A program made the position numbers and the translations under genes. The notes under the pieces were generated by a model. That model ran no database searches. It was not told the DNA's origin and saw only the letters and a list, made by a program, of their open reading frames with translations. Of a stretch of 23,709 bases of DNA, positions 19,967-23,709 are shown piece after piece (position 1 is the stretch's first letter; each line of letters opens with the position of its first letter). Source of the stretch: Stereocaulon alpinum. Lineage: Eukaryota > Ascomycota > Lecanoromycetes > Lecanorales > Stereocaulaceae. The stretch spans positions 1-23,709 of the forward strand of contig JAEUBA010000211.1 in NCBI GenBank assembly GCA_018257865.1, written 5' to 3'.

Positions 19967-21600
19967 ATGGCGACGATAACAAGCACGACGGGCGAACAGG
20001 CCTACTAGGCTAGACGAGCGATTATACTAGGTTACGAACCTAGTAAAATAATATAAGATAGGGGGGGAGGAGAGAAGGGAGGTATTAGTAGTAAAGGTAG
20101 ATAAGGAACGTATCCTAACGCGATAATAGGGTAATAGTAATAATAGTAGAAACCTACTAAAGATCTATAGGGCCCTTAAGGTAGGGAAAGAATTAAAGAA
20201 AGAATATAGTATATAAAGGCTATAGAATAGGCGCTACTAGAGTTTATAGAGAAGGTCTAGGGGATACTATAGGCAAATATAAATAAGACTATATAGGGCT
20301 TCTTCTAGAATATAGTAGAAAGGATTACGGAGTATATATAGGAGAATACTACTAAAAGATATACTACGAAGGAGTACTATAGCTAACTAACGCGTAAAGA
20401 CTATCTAACTAAAAGGGTAAATAATAGCTAGGCGGATATAGCCTATATAGCCTAAAGGGGCTAAAATACTATCTACCTAGCTATACCTAGGGTAGAAGAT
20501 ATTAAGAAAGCGAAGTAAGTAATAGTTAGGATTAATAATACTAGCGAAAAGATATAGATAGCTATAGCAACTCTTCCCTAACTAGTATAAATATTTAGGG
20601 GAGTAGAGGGAGTAGCTAGGGAGATTATTATAATAAGGAGGACTATAGGGGGGGATATTATTCTCTAAATAGCCTTAGTAAAGGCTAGGGAAGAGTTAGA
20701 GAAGGATAATAAGTAGGTAAGGAGACTTTATAGGTTAATAAGAGTCCTCTAGAAGATAATAATAATAGTAATCTATAGAGTAGAAAAGATAATAGATATA
20801 AAGGACTAATAAGGGATCTTTAAAACTCTAAGAAAAGATAATAGGAAGCTCTACTTAGAGTTAGAGATAATAAAGGCTAAATAGCCTATATTTATATTAA
20901 AGCTAAATATACTTAGGAGGGAGAAGAGATTCTCTATACTAATAATTAAGGTCCTAAGCTTAGAGGCGGCGAACCAGCTTATTATAGAGGGGATAGTAAT
21001 AGAGAATAGCCTCCTCTTCTATAATTACTAAGAGAGAGAAGCTACCCCTAAGTAGTACTTTAACTACTATAGGTATAGATATATTATTAAGGCGTATAAA
21101 TACCCTACCTACTATAGGATATACGCCTAAAACTATATAACTAATAATTACGTAGAAAGAGCTAGTAGTAAGCCTAAGTATATAGTATATAAAAGGGAGT
21201 ACCTAGTATAGAGTAAAACCTACTTAATCTAATAAAAGGAGAATACTAAGGCTAAGTAGAGAATTAAGTATAAGCTAAAATACTTTAAAGAGACCCTAAA
21301 GTAATACTTAGTAGGGCCTATACTAGTAATACTAGGAAGGACTAGCTTAGAAGGGTAGTATAAAGTAATCTCTAAAGGGAAGAGGAAGGCCTTAGAGGAT
21401 ATAATAGATAAGCCCTAGAAAGGAACTAGGGAGGTAGTAAAGAGGGGATAACTAATAACCCTCTTTAAAGCGGAATAAGGGTAACAGCCCCTATCTATAG
21501 AGAGGATTAATCTAACGAATACCCTTAAGTAGACTTTAGGAGTAGTAAAGACTACTAAGACTACCTAAATATAGGAGAATATCTAAGTAGCTCTTACCTA
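19967..21600 (+). pseudogene. LINE D ORF1 (gag-like) with three zinc knuckles
   Basis: This is the only copy whose start codon survives, ATG followed by GCG ACG ATA ACA. Stops begin within about 14 codons. Toward the 3' end, at about 21055-21105, a C-x2-C-x4-H-x4-C knuckle reads with Tyr at all Cys/His positions. A second Cys-rich unit follows, and a third at about 21175-21225 has the C-x2-C-x3-H-x-A-W-S-x2-C pattern of Tad1/I-clade ORF1, its Trp now TAG. It is followed by a Lys-rich tail. The end is approximate and appears to overlap ORF2 in another frame. Confidence 0.8.
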
Positions 21601-23709
21601 ATAAGGAATATACCCTACCTAAAAATACTATAGTATAATATATAGAGGAAGAAGGATATAGTAATAGTACTACTTCTTAAAAACGAAGATATAAAAGATA
21701 TAGACGTATTAGCGATTTAAGAGCTAGTATATAACCTAATAAATAGAACCTTATATAATATAAGTATAAGTAGGTTCTACTTAGCCTATAGGGGAGACCT
21801 AGAGGCTAGAATATACTTCTATATAAATAAAAGAATAGATCCTAACGACTAGGGGGTAGAGTACTAGGAGGGCGACTTATACTTATTATAGATTTAGACT
21901 AAGAGAACCTAAAATAACGCTAACGCTAAGGACGAAAACACTAAGGAGCTAATAGTAGAGAGGGTATAGGTATATAATATCTATAACCCTTCGCCGGTAA
22001 GCTATATATTAGTAGATAGCCCTATAACTATCCTAAGGCTAAAGGAGGCCTTAGAAAGCGAAGGCGAATATATTATAATAGGGGATTTTAACCTATACTA
22101 CCCCTAATAGAATAACTTAGGATAAGCTATATACTATATAATAGTAGATAGGCTACTAGAAGTAGTAGGAGAGAAGGGGATAATCCTTAAACTACTGGAG
22201 AAGTTAGTTATATAGTAAAGTAGGGGCTTAGAGAGCGCTATTAACCTTATATTCCTAACTAAAGGCGCGTATAATATAATAGCGAAGTGCGGAGTAAGAG
22301 AAGACCTTAATATAGGGTTAGATTATATACTAATTATAACAGAGCTAGAATAGACCTAGAGCGAGCGCTAGGTATACTAGAAGAGAGCCTAGAAAAGGAT
22401 AGAGATAGAGGCGACTAGTAAGGAGATCTAGAAATATATAAGGATCCTAAATAGGGTTATAGGTAGATACTTATTAGACTTAGAGGAAGTAATTAACCTA
22501 TATATTAATAAGCTTATAGCTGCGCTATAGGAGGTAGTAGAGAATACTATCCTATTTAAGGAACCCTACGCCGGAGCTAAACTATACTAGAATAAGGCGT
22601 ATATAAGAGTTACTAAGGCGTTATAGGTAGCGCTTAAGGCCTACTACTATAGTAGAAATATATAGACTAAGGAGGCTCTCCGCTAGACTAAAAGGAAAAA
22701 GGTTACTATCCTATAAAAGACTAGGACGATAGCTTTTTAAGAGGGGGTCTATAGAGTATTACTAAAGCTAGGAGGAATATAGTAACTTACTAAGTAGGGA
22801 AGGGAGAGGAGTATACGCCCTAAAGAGCTACTATAATTCCCAGCTATTAAAGACGGGAATAGGAATAAAGCGATAGACTTTAAAGGGAAGGTAGAGATCT
22901 TAAGGAGGGTCCTCTTCCCGCCTCTACCCCTAATAGACCTAACGGATATTAAGGGGGCTAATTACCTAAAGCCTATTATAATAGATAGCGAGATTACTAT
23001 AAAGGAGGTAAGGGACGTAATCTAGTACTTAGTAGTAGATAAGGCCCTAGGGATTTTAGGGATCCTAAATAGATTCCTAAGAGCGATATATATAGAAATA
23101 GGGGAGACCTTTTAAAGGGTATTTTAAGCGTACTTAGATTATAGATACTACCTAAAGAAGTTCTGCGAAGCGAATATAGTAATACTAAAGAAGCTAAAGA
23201 AGACTAATTACTTTAAGCCTAAGGCCTATCGACCTATTATACTACTAAATATACTTAGGAAAGTATTAGAGATAGTAATAGTAAAATAACTTAGCGGAAT
23301 AGCTAAAGTAAATTACCTACTCTTAGAATACTAGATAGGAGGTAGGAAGAGATATTTAGTAGAAATAGCCCTAGAGACTATTATAGACTTAATTTATATA
23401 ATATAGAACTAAGGTAAGGATAACGTAGCGAGTTTACTATTACTAGATATAGTAGGAGTATTCGATAATATATCCTATAAAAGGCTACTTTATAACTTAA
23501 GGATAAAAGGAATCCCTAAGGGGATTATCTGGTAGACTATAAGCTTCCTTAAAGATAGAGCGATATTAATAACCCTAGGGGGTAGAACTAGTCTAGTTAA
23601 GGCGGTAGAAACGGGGATCCTATAAGGATTACTAATATTACTAATCCTATTCCTCTTCTTTAATACGCTACTAATTAAAGTATACTTAAAGGTAAAGATC
23701 CTAGTATAG
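21590..23709 (+). pseudogene. LINE D ORF2, endonuclease and start of reverse transcriptase
   Basis: The endonuclease frame shows a Gln-Tyr-Asn-Ile block near 21630, the Ile-Gln-Glu-Pro block near 21715 (Gln now TAA) and GDFN at about 22081-22092, followed by two Tyr where the family has His. RT begins with Tyr-Arg-Pro-Ile at about 23227-23238 and continues through Leu-Asp-Ile-Val-x-Val-Phe-Asp-Asn near 23440-23465. The window ends just before the catalytic Asp-Asp pair seen in copy A at 11605. Many RIP stops. Confidence 0.82.

Larger units (their letters stand above)
19931..23709 (+). mobile_element. LINE copy D (Tad1-like), 5' part, inserted in Gypsy G2 integrase
   Basis: Starts at 19931 with a 36-bp leader before an intact ATG (19967-19969) and runs to the window end inside the RT domain. 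The leader differs from the 32-bp leader of copy B, and copies A and C have none. It is the least mutated copy at its 5' tip: CA/TG survive in about 19960-20000, then vanish. It provides the uninterrupted reference that proves the split of copy A around 3641/9088. Confidence 0.9.

Overview
The window looks like an AT-rich, gene-poor block from a filamentous ascomycete (Pezizomycotina). It is a nest of retrotransposons disabled by repeat-induced point mutation (RIP, CpA to TpA on either strand). CA and TG dinucleotides are almost absent over kilobases (about one of each in 2404-3640), while CG persists. Reading frames of retroelement proteins remain legible but are full of TAA/TAG where CAA, CAG or TGG codons stood. 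I found no intact gene, tRNA, rRNA or CRISPR array. All boundaries and domain calls come from reading the sequence and comparing copies within the window by eye; no database search was run.

Layout. (1) 1-1651: two inverted copies of a ~105-120 bp repeat, whose last ~55 bp match the 3' end of the LINE described below, flank an unrecognised minus-strand frame of roughly 470 codons (122-1547). (2) 1652-2403: a MITE-like palindromic segment (1710-2129) with a 21-base T run, then unassigned DNA. (3) 2404-13248: LINE copy A (+), a Tad1-like non-LTR element of about 5.4 kb, split by full-length LINE copy B on the minus strand (3642-9074), with a 13-bp target-site duplication. (4) 13249-13305: an extra LINE 3' tail. 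(5) 13306-14035: a minus-strand Gypsy integrase fragment (G1). (6) 14036-14668: 5' end of LINE copy C. (7) 14669-19930: a plus-strand Gypsy element (G2: LTR start, gag with zinc knuckle, protease, RT, RNase H, partial integrase), interrupted at 16499-16823 by a 5'-truncated LINE copy E with a 13-bp duplication. (8) 19931-23709: LINE copy D (+), inserted in the G2 integrase and cut by the window end inside the reverse transcriptase.

Insertion order can be read from the nesting: G1 was hit by C, C by G2, and G2 by both E and D; independently A was hit by B. The LINE has ORF1 (gag-like, three CCHC-type knuckles), then ORF2 (apurinic endonuclease, reverse transcriptase, C-terminal cysteine/histidine motif), a short 3' UTR and a tetranucleotide (AATC)n tail instead of poly(A). 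RIP is uneven: short copies (E and the first terminal repeat) and element edges (5' tips of B and D, the LTR tip of G2, the last ~600 bp of A) keep CA/TG.
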